A stretch of 64,000 nucleotides of DNA. Source: Rhodoplanes elegans (GTDB lineage Bacteria; Pseudomonadota; Alphaproteobacteria; Rhizobiales; Xanthobacteraceae). Every line of letters begins with the position of its first letter. The stretch's first letter is position 1. Positions 37,318 to 46,685 of this stretch are shown piece by piece. The DNA lies in contig NZ_NHSK01000075.1 of the NCBI RefSeq assembly GCF_016653355.1, positions 18,535 to 82,534 of the forward strand, in the 5' to 3' direction. The notes under the pieces were generated by a model. That model was not told where the DNA came from, made no database searches, and saw nothing but the letters and a program-made list of their open reading frames with translations. Made by a program: the position numbers and the translations under genes.

Positions 37318-38345
37318 CCGAGAACCCGTCCCGGGGCGAGCTGATCCTCTACCGCACGAACGATGGGCGCGCAGCGATCCGGCTCCGCCTCCAGGACGGT
37401 ACTGTCTGGCTGACCCAGGCCGAGATCGCGACCCTGTTCGACACCACCAAGCAGAACGTCAGCCTGCACCTGAAAAACATCTTTCAGGACAGCGAATTAG
37501 CGAAAGAGGCAGTTGTCAAGGAATCCTTGACAACTGCGACCGACGGGAAGGCGTATGCGACCGCGCTCTACAACCTGAGCGCCATCCTGGCCGTCGGCTA
37601 CAGGGTCCGCAGCCCACGCGGTATCCAGTTCCGTCGTTGGGCGACGACGGTTCTGGACGAGTATCTGCGAAAAGGTTTCGTGCTCGACGACGCGCGGCTG
37701 AAGGAGCCGGGCGGGCTCGACTATTTCGACGAGCTGCTCCGCCGCATCCGGGACATCCGCGCCTCGGAAAAACGATTCTATCAGAAGGTTCGGGATCTCT
37801 TCAAAGAGACCAGTGTCGACTATGACGGCACGGCCGAAACCGCGAAGGTATTCTTCGCCACCATCCAGAACAAGCTCGTCTACGCGGTGACCGGGCGCAC
37901 CGCCGCCGAGTTGATCGTCGAAAGGGCCGATCCGGAAAAGCCCAACATGGCGTTGACCACCTGGGACGGCGACCGCGTTCGAAAAGCGGACGTAACGATC
38001 TCGAAGAACTATCTTCAGGCCGACGAGATCGAAGCGCTCAACCGCCTCACCACGATGTTTCTCGACTTCGCCGAGGATCGGGCGTCGCGACGACAGCAGA
38101 CCCGCATGGCCGACTGGATCGCCCAGACCGACCGGTTCCTGACATTCAACGAGCGCGAGGTGCTCAGCGGCAAGGGTCGCATGTCGCACGAGCGAATGAC
38201 CCAGATCGCGCATGCACGTTACGACACGTTCGAGGCCAGCCGGCGCGCCGCCGAAGCAGAAGGCGCCGAGCGCGAGGCCGACGAAGAATTTGCGAAGCTG
38301 CAAGCCGAGGCACGACGGCTTTCCAAACCAGAGCGGAAGCCGTGA
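37314..38345 (+). CDS. rhuM: RhuM family protein (virulence-protein-like, hsd-associated)
   Basis: A 343-aa protein of the RhuM family (named from a Salmonella pathogenicity island). The N-terminal DNA-binding-like domain is WLTQAEIATLFDTTKQNVSLHLKNIF, then EAVVKESLTTATDGK and YNLSAILAVGYRVRSPRGIQFRRWAT. The C-terminal half has a Fic/DOC-like helical character (YAVTGRTAAELIVERAD, DFAEDRASRRQ). Function is unproven; genes of this type often ride inside type I restriction operons. It is coupled to hsdS by ATGA and to a GTG scar frame by GTGA. A 29-bp perfect palindrome lies within it. Confidence 0.9.
   Translation: MTENPSRGELILYRTNDGRAAIRLRLQDGTVWLTQAEIATLFDTTKQNVSLHLKNIFQDSELAKEAVVKESLTTATDGKAYATALYNLSAILAVGYRVRSPRGIQFRRWATTVLDEYLRKGFVLDDARLKEPGGLDYFDELLRRIRDIRASEKRFYQKVRDLFKETSVDYDGTAETAKVFFATIQNKLVYAVTGRTAAELIVERADPEKPNMALTTWDGDRVRKADVTISKNYLQADEIEALNRLTTMFLDFAEDRASRRQQTRMADWIAQTDRFLTFNEREVLSGKGRMSHERMTQIAHARYDTFEASRRAAEAEGAEREADEEFAKLQAEARRLSKPERKP
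37509..37537. repeat. 29-bp perfect palindrome inside rhuM
   Basis: Two 14-bp arms (GCAGTTGTCAAGGA and its exact complement) flank a single A. It encodes the conserved RhuM block AVVKESLTTA, so it is partly constrained by protein, yet codon choice makes the symmetry perfect. Confidence 0.9.
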
Positions 38346-38437
38346 GCGACTTTTCCGAGTCCGTCGTCGAGGCGGCGGCGCTCGAACGGCTCGCCGCAGC
38401 CGAGGATGCCGAGAAGATCGCAGGAGTCGTGTTATGA
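38342..38437 (+). pseudogene. 31-codon chimeric scar: hsdR 5' end joined to an hsdS 3' end
   Basis: The frame begins with GTG overlapping the rhuM stop, and its first ~18 codons (SDFSESVVEAAALERL) match the start of the HsdR encoded 2.2 kb downstream ([16 protein letters not shown]); GAGTCCGTCGTCGA is identical at DNA level. The last ~10 codons (AEDAEKIAGVV) match the HsdS C-terminus ([11 protein letters not shown]). It ends in TGA overlapping the ATG of the DUF262 gene and supplies that gene's AGGAG site. I read it as a recombination junction between two related hsd operons rather than a functional protein. Confidence 0.8.
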
Positions 38438-40569
38438 AGCCGTCGATTAGAACTCTCGGCGAAATTCTGTACTCGCCCAGCCAATACGTGATCCCGGTCT
38501 TCCAGCGGAACTATCGGTGGGAGACACCGCAGTGGCAGAAGCTCTGGGAAAGCCTGATCGAAATCCAGGCGCCCGAAAAGCAGGGCAACCACTTCATGGG
38601 GTTCCTCGTGTTCGTCCCCGGAGTGGCGCAGCCGGGTCAGCACACCACGTTCCACCTGATCGACGGCCAGCAGCGCCTCACCTCGTCGTCGGTCGTGCTC
38701 ACCGCACTCCGCAACATCGCCCGAGATGCCGAGCAGATCGAGCTGGCGGACGAGATTCACCAGTACTACCTCGTTCATCCGAACAAGAAGGGCGATCAGC
38801 ACTACAGGCTGCTCCCGAAGGAGCGCGACCACGACAGCTATCTGGCCATCGTCAATCGAACCGATGGCGCGAGTGGCCGGATCGCCGATGCGCTTGCGTT
38901 CTTCGAGGAGCAGATTTGGGAGTATGCGGCCGATCATCCAGACCGGCTGCGGACCCTGTTCAACACCGTCTGCCAGCGCATGGAGTTCATGTGCGCGACG
39001 CTGGAGGCCGAGAACGCCTACAATATCTTCAAGAGCTTGAACTCGACGGGAGTCCCCCTCGGCCCGTCCGATCTCATCCGTAATTTCGTGTTCATGCACG
39101 TCAGGCCGGAGAACCACGACGACTTCGACCGTGAGCACTGGTCGGCCATCGAGGATCGGTTCGCGACCAAGGAGGGCGTACTGGACGAAGAGGCGTTTTC
39201 TCGCTTCTTCCGCGACTACCTGATGTCGGACGGCCGCTATGTCTCGCCTCGGGAGACGTTCGCGACCTTCGAGTCGCGCTACGAGTCGACGGGCTTCTCT
39301 CCCGCCGTATTGGCCGAGGAGTTGCGTCGGAGTGTCGATGACTATTCTATCATCGCGAGCCAACGACCCGATCCGAGCGCCGACATCACCTCAGCTTTGG
39401 CGGGCTTGAACGTCCTCGACAGCTCGACGACCTATCCGCTTCTCCTGTTCCTTTTCCGCCTCCGCCGCAACGGCCAGATCGACGCAACGGGGCTCGCCGT
39501 GGCCGTCGAGAACCTCCGCGGGTTCATCCTGCGCCGGTTCATCTGTGGCGAGTCCTCGCGCGGTTACGGGCACATGTTCGTGCGCGCCATCCCGAAAGGA
39601 GAGACGAGCCCGCTAGCGGCTCTGGAACGATATCTGCTCGACCGCGGATGGCCGGACGATACTCGCTTTGAGAACGCTTTTGTCGAGGCTACGCTCTATG
39701 GCAGCCCGTATGCTCCCGTGGTCCTCGCCACTTTGGAACGCAGTCGCGGGCATCGCGAGCCGGCGGCACTCGATTCCACCCAGGTCGAGCACATCATGCC
39801 GCAGACGCTCAACCCCGCGTGGATCGAGGCACTCGGCCCTGACGCAAGAGCCGTACACGCCAAGTGGCTCCACAGGCCCGGCAATCTGACCCTGAGCGCC
39901 TACAACCTCGAACTCTGGAACCATCCGTTCAGCATCAAGCGTGAGCGATATGCCCAGAGCAACATCGTCATCACGCGCGAGCTTGCGAGCTTCGACCGCT
40001 GGACCGATGCCCAAATCGAAGAGCGCGGGCGTCGTCTGGCCAAGGACGCCGGCCGGATTTGGAAGGGGCCGGCAGAGCCGGTCGCGTCATCGGAAGTCAC
40101 CGACCGAGGGCTTGCCGACCGGGAGGTCCTGCGGGTTCGATTCTGGAATGACCTGAGGGAGCGGTTCGTTCTGGAGCATCCCGAGATTCCGACCTTCGAG
40201 CCCAAGGGAAATTGGACCGTTCGACTGCAGTCGGTAATCAGGCACATCGGAGTCGAGCTGCGGTTCAGCTTTCGCCGTCGACAGGCGGCTATCGATGTAT
40301 GGTTCTGGCGAACCCCGTCCATGCCGGTCTGGGAGCTGGTTCGTAGCGATCCGGCTCCGTGGAACGACCTAATCGAGGCCACCTGGGAGTTCGAGAAGCT
40401 CGAAGGGCGTGACCGGGCGAGGATGTTCATCAGTCGCCCCGTCCCGGAGCCACGTAACGAAGCCACCTGGCCCGAGGTGTTCGACTGGTTCTCCGAGAAG
40501 GCGGTTCTGCTCGTGACCAGGGTGTCGCCGCGGCTCCGCGAAGAGATGGATCGGATCAGTCAGTCATAG
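38434..40569 (+). CDS. DUF262-DUF1524-DUF4268 protein (GmrSD/BrxU-like, modification-dependent nuclease candidate)
   Basis: A 711-aa protein. The N-terminal DUF262 (GmrS-like) domain shows IPVFQRNYRW (~20-29) and the nucleotide-binding FHLIDGQQRLTS motif (~74-84). The DUF1524 (GmrD-like) His-Me/HNH nuclease domain shows VEHIMPQTLN (~450) and HRPGNLTLSAYN with the metal and catalytic residues. The C-terminal ~150 residues (FWNDLRERFV onward) resemble DUF4268. GmrSD proteins cut DNA with modified cytosines, and BrxU is a fused homologue. Its place between rhuM and hsdR suggests an added layer against phages with modified DNA. Start coupled by ATGA, with AGGAG 8 bp upstream. Confidence 0.88.
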   Translation: MKPSIRTLGEILYSPSQYVIPVFQRNYRWETPQWQKLWESLIEIQAPEKQGNHFMGFLVFVPGVAQPGQHTTFHLIDGQQRLTSSSVVLTALRNIARDAEQIELADEIHQYYLVHPNKKGDQHYRLLPKERDHDSYLAIVNRTDGASGRIADALAFFEEQIWEYAADHPDRLRTLFNTVCQRMEFMCATLEAENAYNIFKSLNSTGVPLGPSDLIRNFVFMHVRPENHDDFDREHWSAIEDRFATKEGVLDEEAFSRFFRDYLMSDGRYVSPRETFATFESRYESTGFSPAVLAEELRRSVDDYSIIASQRPDPSADITSALAGLNVLDSSTTYPLLLFLFRLRRNGQIDATGLAVAVENLRGFILRRFICGESSRGYGHMFVRAIPKGETSPLAALERYLLDRGWPDDTRFENAFVEATLYGSPYAPVVLATLERSRGHREPAALDSTQVEHIMPQTLNPAWIEALGPDARAVHAKWLHRPGNLTLSAYNLELWNHPFSIKRERYAQSNIVITRELASFDRWTDAQIEERGRRLAKDAGRIWKGPAEPVASSEVTDRGLADREVLRVRFWNDLRERFVLEHPEIPTFEPKGNWTVRLQSVIRHIGVELRFSFRRRQAAIDVWFWRTPSMPVWELVRSDPAPWNDLIEATWEFEKLEGRDRARMFISRPVPEPRNEATWPEVFDWFSEKAVLLVTRVSPRLREEMDRISQS

Positions 40570-40584
40570 GTGGGGTGCCGCAAC

Positions 40585-43500
40585 ATGGCCCTGTTCACCG
40601 AGTCCGTCGTCGAAGAGGCGGCCCTCGAATGGCTGGGGGGCCTCGGATATGCGGTGCGTCACGGGCCGGATATCGCCGTAGGCGCGCCCGCGGCGGAACG
40701 GCACGACTCGAACTGCCGTGACGTGGTGCTGGAGGAGCGGCTGCGCGGGGCGCTGGCGCGCCTCAACCCCGGTCTGCCCGCCGACGCGCTGGACGAAGCG
40801 TTCCGAAAGCTCCTGCGGGCCGACGCGCCGTCGTTGATCGAGCGCAATCGGCTCGTCCACCGCATGCTGGTCGATGGCGTGACGGTCGAGTACCGGCGCG
40901 CGGATGGGTCGATTGCCGGAGCACAAGCGAGCGTCCTCGACTTCGAAGACCCCGAGCGCAACGACTGGCTAGCCGTCAACCAGTTCACCGTGGCGGAGGG
41001 GCATCACGTCCGACGGCCCGATCTCGTGCTCTTCGTCAACGGACTGCCACTCGCGGTCGTCGAACTGAAGAACGCCGCGGACGAGGATGCGGATGTCTGG
41101 GCAGCGTTCCACCAGCTCCGAACGTATCAGTCGCAGGTCCCGACACTGTTCGCCACCAACGTGATTCTGGTGGCGTCCGACGGCGTGCAGGCTCGGATCG
41201 GCGCGCTCGGAGCAGACCAGGAGTGGTTCAAGCCATGGCGGACGATCACAGGGCGTGACGACACCGGTGGTCTCTGCGAACTACAGGTGATGCTTGAGGG
41301 TGTCTTCGCGAAGCGGCGCTTCCTCGATCTCGTCCACTACTTCGTCGTGTTCGAGGACCTCGAAGGCAACAAGCTGGTCAAGAAGATGGCCGGGTATCAC
41401 CAGTTCCATGCCGTCAATGTGGCGCTGGAGGAGACCCTGCGTGCGGCTATTCCATCGCGTCGTGCGTACGAAGTGGGCGGGCTCGAGGAAGAGCGCGGAC
41501 GCTATGACGCCGGCCCAATGATCGGCGGAGAGGACGGCGACCGACGGGTCGGCGTGGTCTGGCATACGCAAGGTTCCGGCAAGAGCCTGACGATGGCGTT
41601 CTACGCGGGACGGGTGATCCTGGCGCCGGAGATGGAGAACCCGACCATCGTCGTCATTACCGACCGCAACGACCTCGACGACCAGCTCTTCGGCACCTTC
41701 GCACGCTGCCGAGAGCTGCTCAGGCAGCCGCCCGTGCAGGCGGCCGACCGCGCGGACCTTCGCGCGCGGCTGTCGGTCGGCGCGGGTGGCGTGGTGTTCA
41801 CGACCATCCAGAAGTTCTTTCCGGAAGAGCGGGGTGACCGACACCCGGTGCTCTCCGACCGGCACAACATCGTGGTGATCGCCGACGAGGCGCACCGCAG
41901 CCAATACGACTTCATCGACGGCTTTGCCCGGCATATGCGCGATGCGCTGCCCAACGCCTCGTTCATCGGTTTCACGGGAACGCCGATAGAGAAGACCGAC
42001 GCCAATACGCGTGCCGTGTTCGGTGACTACATCAGCGTCTACGACATTCAGCGCGCTGTGACAGACGGAGCCACGGTGCCGATCTACTACGAGAGTCGAC
42101 TCGCCAAACTGGAGCTGAGCGCCGCCGAGCGTCCAAACATCGATCCCGATTTTGAAGAAGCGACTGAAGGCGAGGAAGTCGCCCGAAAGGAAAAGCTCAA
42201 GAGCAGGTGGGCGCAGCTCGAAGCCGTGGTCGGATCGGAGAATCGGGTCGAGCTCGTCGCCCGTGATCTAGTCGACCATTTCGAGCAGCGTCTCGAAGCG
42301 ATGGACGGCAAGGCCATGGTCGTCGTGATGAGTCGACGAATTGCGGTCGCGCTCTACGACGAAGTCGTCCGCCTACGTCCCGATTGGCACTGCGACGACG
42401 ACGCTGCGGGCGTAGTGAAGATCGTGATGACCGGGTCGGCCTCCGATCCTCTGGAGTGGCAGCCGCACATTCGCAACAAGAAACGCCGAGAGGAACTGGC
42501 CGACCGGTTTAGGGACGCCAAGGACCCGTTCAAGGTGGTTATTGTCCGAGACATGTGGCTCACCGGGTTCGATGCGCCGTGCCTCTCGACCATGTACGTC
42601 GATAAGCCGATGCGCGGTCATGGCCTGATGCAGGCGATTGCCCGGGTGAACCGGGTCTTCAAGGACAAGCCTGGCGGTCTGGTGGTCGACTATCTCGGCC
42701 TCGCCGAAGAGCTTCGGCAGGCGCTCGCGATCTATACTGAGGCTGGCGGTACCGGCCGCACAGCACTCGATCAAGCCGAGGCGGTCGCGGTGATGCTGGC
42801 GAAGTACGAGGTCTGCCTCGGGCTCTTCCACGGCTTTGACTGGTCGCACTGGACATCGGGCAAGGCGACACAGCAGACGACGTTGTTGACTGCGGCCCTG
42901 GAGCACATCCTCTCCCAAGAGAACGGAAAGGCTCGGCTGATGCAGGCCGTGCACGAGATGTCGCAGGCGTTCGCGCTGGCTGTGCCGCATGCCGAGGCGC
43001 TCCGCATTCGCGACGACGTCGGCTTCTTCCAAGCGGTTCGCTCGGTGCTTGCGAAGACCGGCAACGGAAGCCGGAAGACCGATGAGCAACTCGACCATGC
43101 CATCCGCCAAATTATCTCACGCGCGGTGGTGTCCGACGAAGTGATCGACGTTTTCGCTGCGGCAGGGCTGAAGAAGCCCGACATCTCGATTCTGTCGGAC
43201 GAGTTCCTGGCCGAGGTGCGTGGAATGCCGCAGCGGAACCTCGCCGTTGAGCTGCTTCAGAAGCTTCTGAAAGGTGAGATCAAGGCGCGGTCCAAGCGGA
43301 ATCTCGTCCAGGGGCGCGCTTTTTCGGAGATGCTCGAGCATTCGCTTCGGCGGTACCAGAACCGCGCTATCGAGACCGCCAAGGTGATCGAGGAGCTGAT
43401 ACAGCTCGCCAAAGAGATGCGCGCCGCGGCGCTGAGAGGAGAGAAGCTGGGCCTCACGGAGGAAGAGGTTGCCTTCTACGACGCTCTGGAAACCAACGAC

Positions 43501-43734
43501 AGTGCCGTCAAGGTATTGGGCGACGAGGCGCTGCGGACGATTGCGCGAGAGCTTGTCGCCATGCTCCGCAAGAATGCAGCTATCGACTGGACGATCCGCG
43601 AAAACGTCCGCGCGCAGCTCCGGGTCCTGGTCCGCCGTATCCTTAGGAAGTACGGCTACCCGCCGGACAAGCAAGAGAAGGCGACCCAGACCGTGCTCGC
43701 GCAGGCGGAGCTGATGGCCGCGGCGTGGGCATGA
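40585..43734 (+). CDS. hsdR: Type I restriction endonuclease subunit HsdR
   Basis: A 1049-aa translocase-nuclease. The N-terminal PD-(D/E)xK nuclease has RRPDLVLF (Asp ~146) and VVELKN (ExK ~160-162). The SF2 motor has Walker A HTQGSGKS (~328), DEAH box [11 protein letters not shown] (~434), GFTGTPIE and motif [19 protein letters not shown] long C-terminal helical domain binds HsdM. It starts 15 bp after the DUF262 stop. The full length indicates an active enzyme, and its first residues are partly duplicated in the scar upstream. Confidence 0.96.
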   Translation: MALFTESVVEEAALEWLGGLGYAVRHGPDIAVGAPAAERHDSNCRDVVLEERLRGALARLNPGLPADALDEAFRKLLRADAPSLIERNRLVHRMLVDGVTVEYRRADGSIAGAQASVLDFEDPERNDWLAVNQFTVAEGHHVRRPDLVLFVNGLPLAVVELKNAADEDADVWAAFHQLRTYQSQVPTLFATNVILVASDGVQARIGALGADQEWFKPWRTITGRDDTGGLCELQVMLEGVFAKRRFLDLVHYFVVFEDLEGNKLVKKMAGYHQFHAVNVALEETLRAAIPSRRAYEVGGLEEERGRYDAGPMIGGEDGDRRVGVVWHTQGSGKSLTMAFYAGRVILAPEMENPTIVVITDRNDLDDQLFGTFARCRELLRQPPVQAADRADLRARLSVGAGGVVFTTIQKFFPEERGDRHPVLSDRHNIVVIADEAHRSQYDFIDGFARHMRDALPNASFIGFTGTPIEKTDANTRAVFGDYISVYDIQRAVTDGATVPIYYESRLAKLELSAAERPNIDPDFEEATEGEEVARKEKLKSRWAQLEAVVGSENRVELVARDLVDHFEQRLEAMDGKAMVVVMSRRIAVALYDEVVRLRPDWHCDDDAAGVVKIVMTGSASDPLEWQPHIRNKKRREELADRFRDAKDPFKVVIVRDMWLTGFDAPCLSTMYVDKPMRGHGLMQAIARVNRVFKDKPGGLVVDYLGLAEELRQALAIYTEAGGTGRTALDQAEAVAVMLAKYEVCLGLFHGFDWSHWTSGKATQQTTLLTAALEHILSQENGKARLMQAVHEMSQAFALAVPHAEALRIRDDVGFFQAVRSVLAKTGNGSRKTDEQLDHAIRQIISRAVVSDEVIDVFAAAGLKKPDISILSDEFLAEVRGMPQRNLAVELLQKLLKGEIKARSKRNLVQGRAFSEMLEHSLRRYQNRAIETAKVIEELIQLAKEMRAAALRGEKLGLTEEEVAFYDALETNDSAVKVLGDEALRTIARELVAMLRKNAAIDWTIRENVRAQLRVLVRRILRKYGYPPDKQEKATQTVLAQAELMAAAWA

Positions 43735-43778
43735 TCGGCCCAATCTGAACGCGCTTAAAGACCGATTGGAGTCTCGGG

Positions 43779-44100
43779 TCAGGGGCTGATGCGGCGCCGG
43801 AGGAGGCTTCCCATGGCGAGGTGGAGCATGGCCTCTGATACCAACGGCCCTGAGCCCTGCCCCGTCATCCTGAGGTGCCCGGCGCAGCCGGGCCCCGAAG
43901 GATGCGGCCCCGGCCGTCGCCCTTCGAGGGCTGCGCTTCGCGCAGCCACCTCAGGGTGACGGTGAGAGTCAGTGCCGGAGGCCCTTGGTATGAGACGTCG
44001 ATCCTGGCCCCGTAGTCGCGCACGAGGCGGCGCCAGCGCATCACTCATCCGAAGATGCGTTCGACCACCCATCGCCGCGGCAGGACCTCGAAGCCCTGCT
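43779..44100 (-). pseudogene. IS5-family transposase remnant (C-terminal ~60 codons, interrupted)
   Basis: On the - strand the C-terminal transposase signature GFEVLPRRWVVERIFG is followed by an in-frame TGA where a Trp codon is expected, then MRWRRLVRDYGARIDVS. The final VSEAMLHLAMGSLLRRRISP follows after a 152-bp insertion. Upstream of GFEVLP the frame is lost. Only the 3' end of an IS5-type element therefore survives, disrupted twice. Confidence 0.85.
43839..43990. mobile_element. 152-bp MITE-like palindromic element with TGA target duplication
   Basis: The ends are inverted (TACCAACGGCCC and, from the other end, TACCAAGGGCCT) and a second inner inverted repeat (CCGTCATCCTGAGGTG / CACCTCAGGGTGACGG) fills the element. 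It is flanked by TGA on both sides (43836-43838 and 43991-43993). Removing the element plus one TGA restores the transposase sequence DVSEAM exactly, proving insertion. A 3-bp TNA duplication is typical of IS5/IS1031-group mobilisation. Confidence 0.82.
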
Positions 44101-44157
44101 AGCCTGCCGGCGTCCGGATTGGTGTGTGTCGCCTCCGGCGCCCAGCCGGCTGCTTCC

Positions 44158-44409
44158 TCACGTGTGCTTGATCAAGAGCCGCCGCTGCGGCTCTCGACCA
44201 TCGAGTCCCGCGAGTATGACCTTCGCCGCGTCGCGCAGCACGTCGTCCGGCATGTCCGGCAAGCCGAAGTCGGCCGCGTGCCGATGATAGGCGGCGCACA
44301 TGCGGTCGAGCTTGCGGACCGTCGCTTCCCCAGGTTGCCATTTCGCGGTCCCACGAATCTTGAAATGGCCCTCGATCTGCTCGTTAAGGTCGTCGATAAG
44401 CGAGGACAT
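44158..44409 (-). CDS. Small hypothetical protein
   Basis: An 83-aa protein, largely helical (SSLIDDLNEQIEGHFKIRG, LDRMCAAYHRHAADFGLP, DVLRDAAKVILAGLDG). I do not recognise a family. It is last in a run of four short - strand genes. No strong ribosome-binding site is seen at this ATG; a longer reading frame upstream overlaps the next gene and is less likely. Confidence 0.55.
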   Translation of the reverse strand: MSSLIDDLNEQIEGHFKIRGTAKWQPGEATVRKLDRMCAAYHRHAADFGLPDMPDDVLRDAAKVILAGLDGREPQRRLLIKHT

Positions 44410-44464
44410 CTCTGACTGTCCATTACGTCGGCCGCTGGCCGCGACGTGATTCGGCCGCTCGTGA

Positions 44465-44722
44465 TCAGGATACGTCGCTGTCGTGACCGTGGTCGATCTC
44501 GTCGCGAAGCTCGGTCTCCCGGCCGAGCCAAGCGGCGACAGCGATGGCGACGCGGTAGAAGTCTTCGTCGGTGTCGCCGGGGGCCACACCGAAGTCGCGG
44601 CAGTAGTGCCGCACCGCGCCGGTCACGATGCACAGCCGCTCGAACTCGCGGACAGAAAAGACGCTCGACAACGAGCTGCGGTTTCGGTCGACTCGCGTCG
44701 TGACTTTTTCTGATCTCGACAT
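44465..44722 (-). CDS. Small hypothetical protein
   Basis: An 85-aa acidic protein with FSVREFERLCIVTGAVRHYCRDFG and DTDEDFYRVAIAVAAWLG; no family recognised. The ATG has a strong GAGGGGAG site and sits just 1 bp after the stop of the preceding small gene. A perfect 14-bp-stem hairpin lies immediately upstream of the ribosome-binding site in the mRNA, so its translation may be controlled. Confidence 0.65.
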   Translation of the reverse strand: MSRSEKVTTRVDRNRSSLSSVFSVREFERLCIVTGAVRHYCRDFGVAPGDTDEDFYRVAIAVAAWLGRETELRDEIDHGHDSDVS

Positions 44723-44723
44723 T

Positions 44724-44879
44724 TCAGCTCCCCTCGTTGACCCTGCACCGGCGCGAGCCGGTGCAGGGTCGTATCTCGGCCTCGTTGGCGGCAGCGTCGG
44801 ATTCGAGCCGCTCGACAACGGCGGCGAGGTCGGCGGCGGTCGGATTCTTCTTTCCGAAGAATCGAGTCATGAACGACAT
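44724..44879 (-). CDS. Small hypothetical protein with C-terminal hairpin-coded tail
   Basis: A 51-aa frame with a good GAGAGGA site. The N-terminal ~36 residues (MTRFFGKKNPTAADLAAVVERL, then an Ala/Glu-rich helix) look like a genuine small amphipathic protein. The last ~13 residues are encoded by a perfect hairpin and look unrelated, as if the palindrome had replaced the original end. Confidence 0.5.
   Translation of the reverse strand: MSFMTRFFGKKNPTAADLAAVVERLESDAAANEAEIRPCTGSRRCRVNEGS
44739..44770. repeat. Perfect hairpin, 14-bp stem with 4-nt loop
   Basis: GACCCTGCACCGGC and its exact complement flank GCGA. It overlaps the end of one small gene and lies 16 bp before the start of the next. 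There is no T-run, so a simple terminator is unlikely; it could be a translational control element or an inserted repeat. Confidence 0.85.
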
Positions 44880-44898
44880 GTTGTCCTCTCGTGACTGA

Positions 44899-45132
44899 TC
44901 AGCGCGCCGCGTCGTCGCGAGCGGGCTTGGTGCGGGAGTTGATGAAAGCGGTCAGCTCGGCGACGGGATAGACGGCCCGGCGCTCGGAAAGTCGGACGAC
45001 GGTCGGGCCGGCCCCCTCAGCTTCCCAGCGGCGCAACGCTTCTTCGGAGACGCCGAGAGCCTTTGCGGCCTGCGACCGGGTCAGGCCGAGCGGGGAACGC
45101 TCGACTTCCGGCGGAAACTTCAGATCGACCAT
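44899..45132 (-). CDS. HTH DNA-binding protein (MerR/AlpA-like excisionase or regulator)
   Basis: A 77-aa protein with GLTRSQAAKALGVSEEALRRWEAEGAGPTVVRLSERRAVYPVAELTAFI, the winged-helix pattern of MerR-like/excisionase regulators. A GAGGTG site precedes the ATG. It is the first gene of the small - strand series and could control it or assist the integrase. Confidence 0.78.
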   Translation of the reverse strand: MVDLKFPPEVERSPLGLTRSQAAKALGVSEEALRRWEAEGAGPTVVRLSERRAVYPVAELTAFINSRTKPARDDAAR

Positions 45133-45517
45133 GTTGCACCTCGTTGGTGACGATGGTGCACCTAATCACGATACGGCATGGCTAAAGAGGCTGTTTGTGT
45201 CTCCGTTTGATCGCACCTATTCCGGCCGATCTCTCCGCCGACCGCCGAGCGCTCGCGCGCGGCCGGAAGCCGTGTTCCATGGGGCGCGCCGTGAAGCTCA
45301 AAAGGGCGGAGGCCGGCGCAGTGCGGGCGGCCTGTGTACCGCCTAGTCGCGCCCTGTTCGCGCGGCGCGATCAGGGCATGGTCGAGGTACTCGGCACCGA
45401 CACGCGCTCGGCGGCGGTGTGGTCGGCGCGATGTCCAGGGGCGCCGCCGGCCGCCGGCTCACGAAACGCCCCGCCAGTTCGTCCGCGGTCGGGAGCGGGT
45501 CGAGCGCGGCGCCCGGG
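45133..45517. other. Gene-free 385-bp stretch
   Basis: It lies between two - strand HTH genes. The part next to the 77-aa HTH gene is A/T-richer (around 45160-45230) and probably holds its promoter; the rest is GC-rich with no supported gene or clear repeat. Confidence 0.5.
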
Positions 45518-45958
45518 TCAGGCGGCGACTCGTTCGCGCCGCTTGTCGTCGTTCGCGGGCGTCGGGACGGTCGCGCGCTGTTCAGCCATGACCGCGACCA
45601 CCGCGGCGAAGACGGCCGGCAGTTCGACGTCGGCGCGCTCGGCGAGCGCCCTCAGGTCCGCCTCGAACTCGACCGGCAAGGTGCCGGCGCGCGGCACGGG
45701 GATCAGGTTCCAGCCGAGCCACCCGAGCACGGCGTCGAGCGACTCGAGGCTCGGGCGGTTCTTCCGCCGCCATGCCTTGATGGTTGGGACGTTGACGCCG
45801 GCACCGAAGGCCGCGTCTTCGTAGCGGACCGCCTGTCGTTGCATCTCCGAGAAGACCAGCTTCACGTGCGGGCTCACGTTGTCGGGGATGGTGATCCGCG
45901 ACGTGAGCTTGCGGCGGCGCAGGTGGGGAGGGGCTTGTCGGCTGGGGCGCGTGTCCAT
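45518..45958 (-). CDS. HTH-domain regulator (XRE-like)
   Basis: A 146-aa protein. After a basic N-terminal tail (PPHLRRRKLTSR), a helix-turn-helix is seen in FSEMQRQAVRYEDAAFGAGVNVPTIKAWRRKNRPSLESLDAVLGWLGWNLIPVP, typical of phage-type repressors; a helical C-terminus follows. The start is uncertain; a second in-frame ATG 57 bp upstream exists. It faces the same way as the helicase/Toprim genes and may be the element's repressor. Confidence 0.7.
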   Translation of the reverse strand: MDTRPSRQAPPHLRRRKLTSRITIPDNVSPHVKLVFSEMQRQAVRYEDAAFGAGVNVPTIKAWRRKNRPSLESLDAVLGWLGWNLIPVPRAGTLPVEFEADLRALAERADVELPAVFAAVVAVMAEQRATVPTPANDDKRRERVAA

Positions 45959-46685
45959 GACCGGACGATGCGCCGGGGGGCTATCACGTAAGAGCCTGAT
46001 TGGATCGCCCTTCATTCGCGCGACGCGGCGCGCCGCTCATCGCCATCCGCCAGCCCCCGCGCTGGTGGCGCGCGGGGCATCGCCGGTGGGTAGGTGGCCG
46101 CGCGGCGGTCGCCAGGTCGGGAGCGCCCGCCGCGCGGCCCGGGCGCCGACATTCTTGCCGTCGCGAACCTCGGGAATTGTTACAGTATAACGTCGGTGCT
46201 CCGCGCTCGGGAACAGAAAGCGACATAAAATTTCGTGTACCTAGTTATACGTCGGGGTCGCGCGTCACCCGCATGGGTAGCAGCCTTGGAAGGACCCAAA
46301 GTGTTAGAGCATAGACAATTGTGATCGAAGGTTGTAGGTCGCCGCCCGTCCGCCCCGGCCGCGCGCGCGTCGCGCGCCGTTGCCGTTCAGGTCGGACGGG
46401 AGGCCCGGCGAGGCAGCGCCCCGGCACACGGGGCGGGCTGTGGCAACTGTGGAGAGCCTAGCGCCGTTGCGGCAGTGCCCGCGGTCGCGCCGCGACGTCG
46501 CGGCCGTTCACGCCAGCGCGGCATCACGTCGGCCCGCAGCCCGGCCGTGCGGGCGCCGTCGCCGGTCCGCTCTTGTCGCGGCGAGTATCCCCGCGCGTCC
46601 CGAGATCTTTCGCAGATCGAACGATTCAGGCTTCAATCCGCGCCGCGCTCGTCGCCTTCGATCATCTCGCGGACGCCCGCGGCAC
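45959..46685. promoter_or_regulatory. 727-bp control region with A/T-rich segment and repeated GTATAACGTCGG-type sites
   Basis: No gene is supported. An A/T-rich stretch (46170-46330) contains GTATAACGTCGG (46185-46196) and GTTATACGTCGG (46244-46255), near-identical direct repeats 59 bp apart. They may be operators or promoter -10 regions for the adjacent HTH gene. Confidence 0.4.

Noticed and set aside
44158..44879. Toxin-antitoxin pair among the small - strand genes
   Set aside because: Gene sizes fit, but no toxin or antitoxin family motif is visible in any of the proteins.
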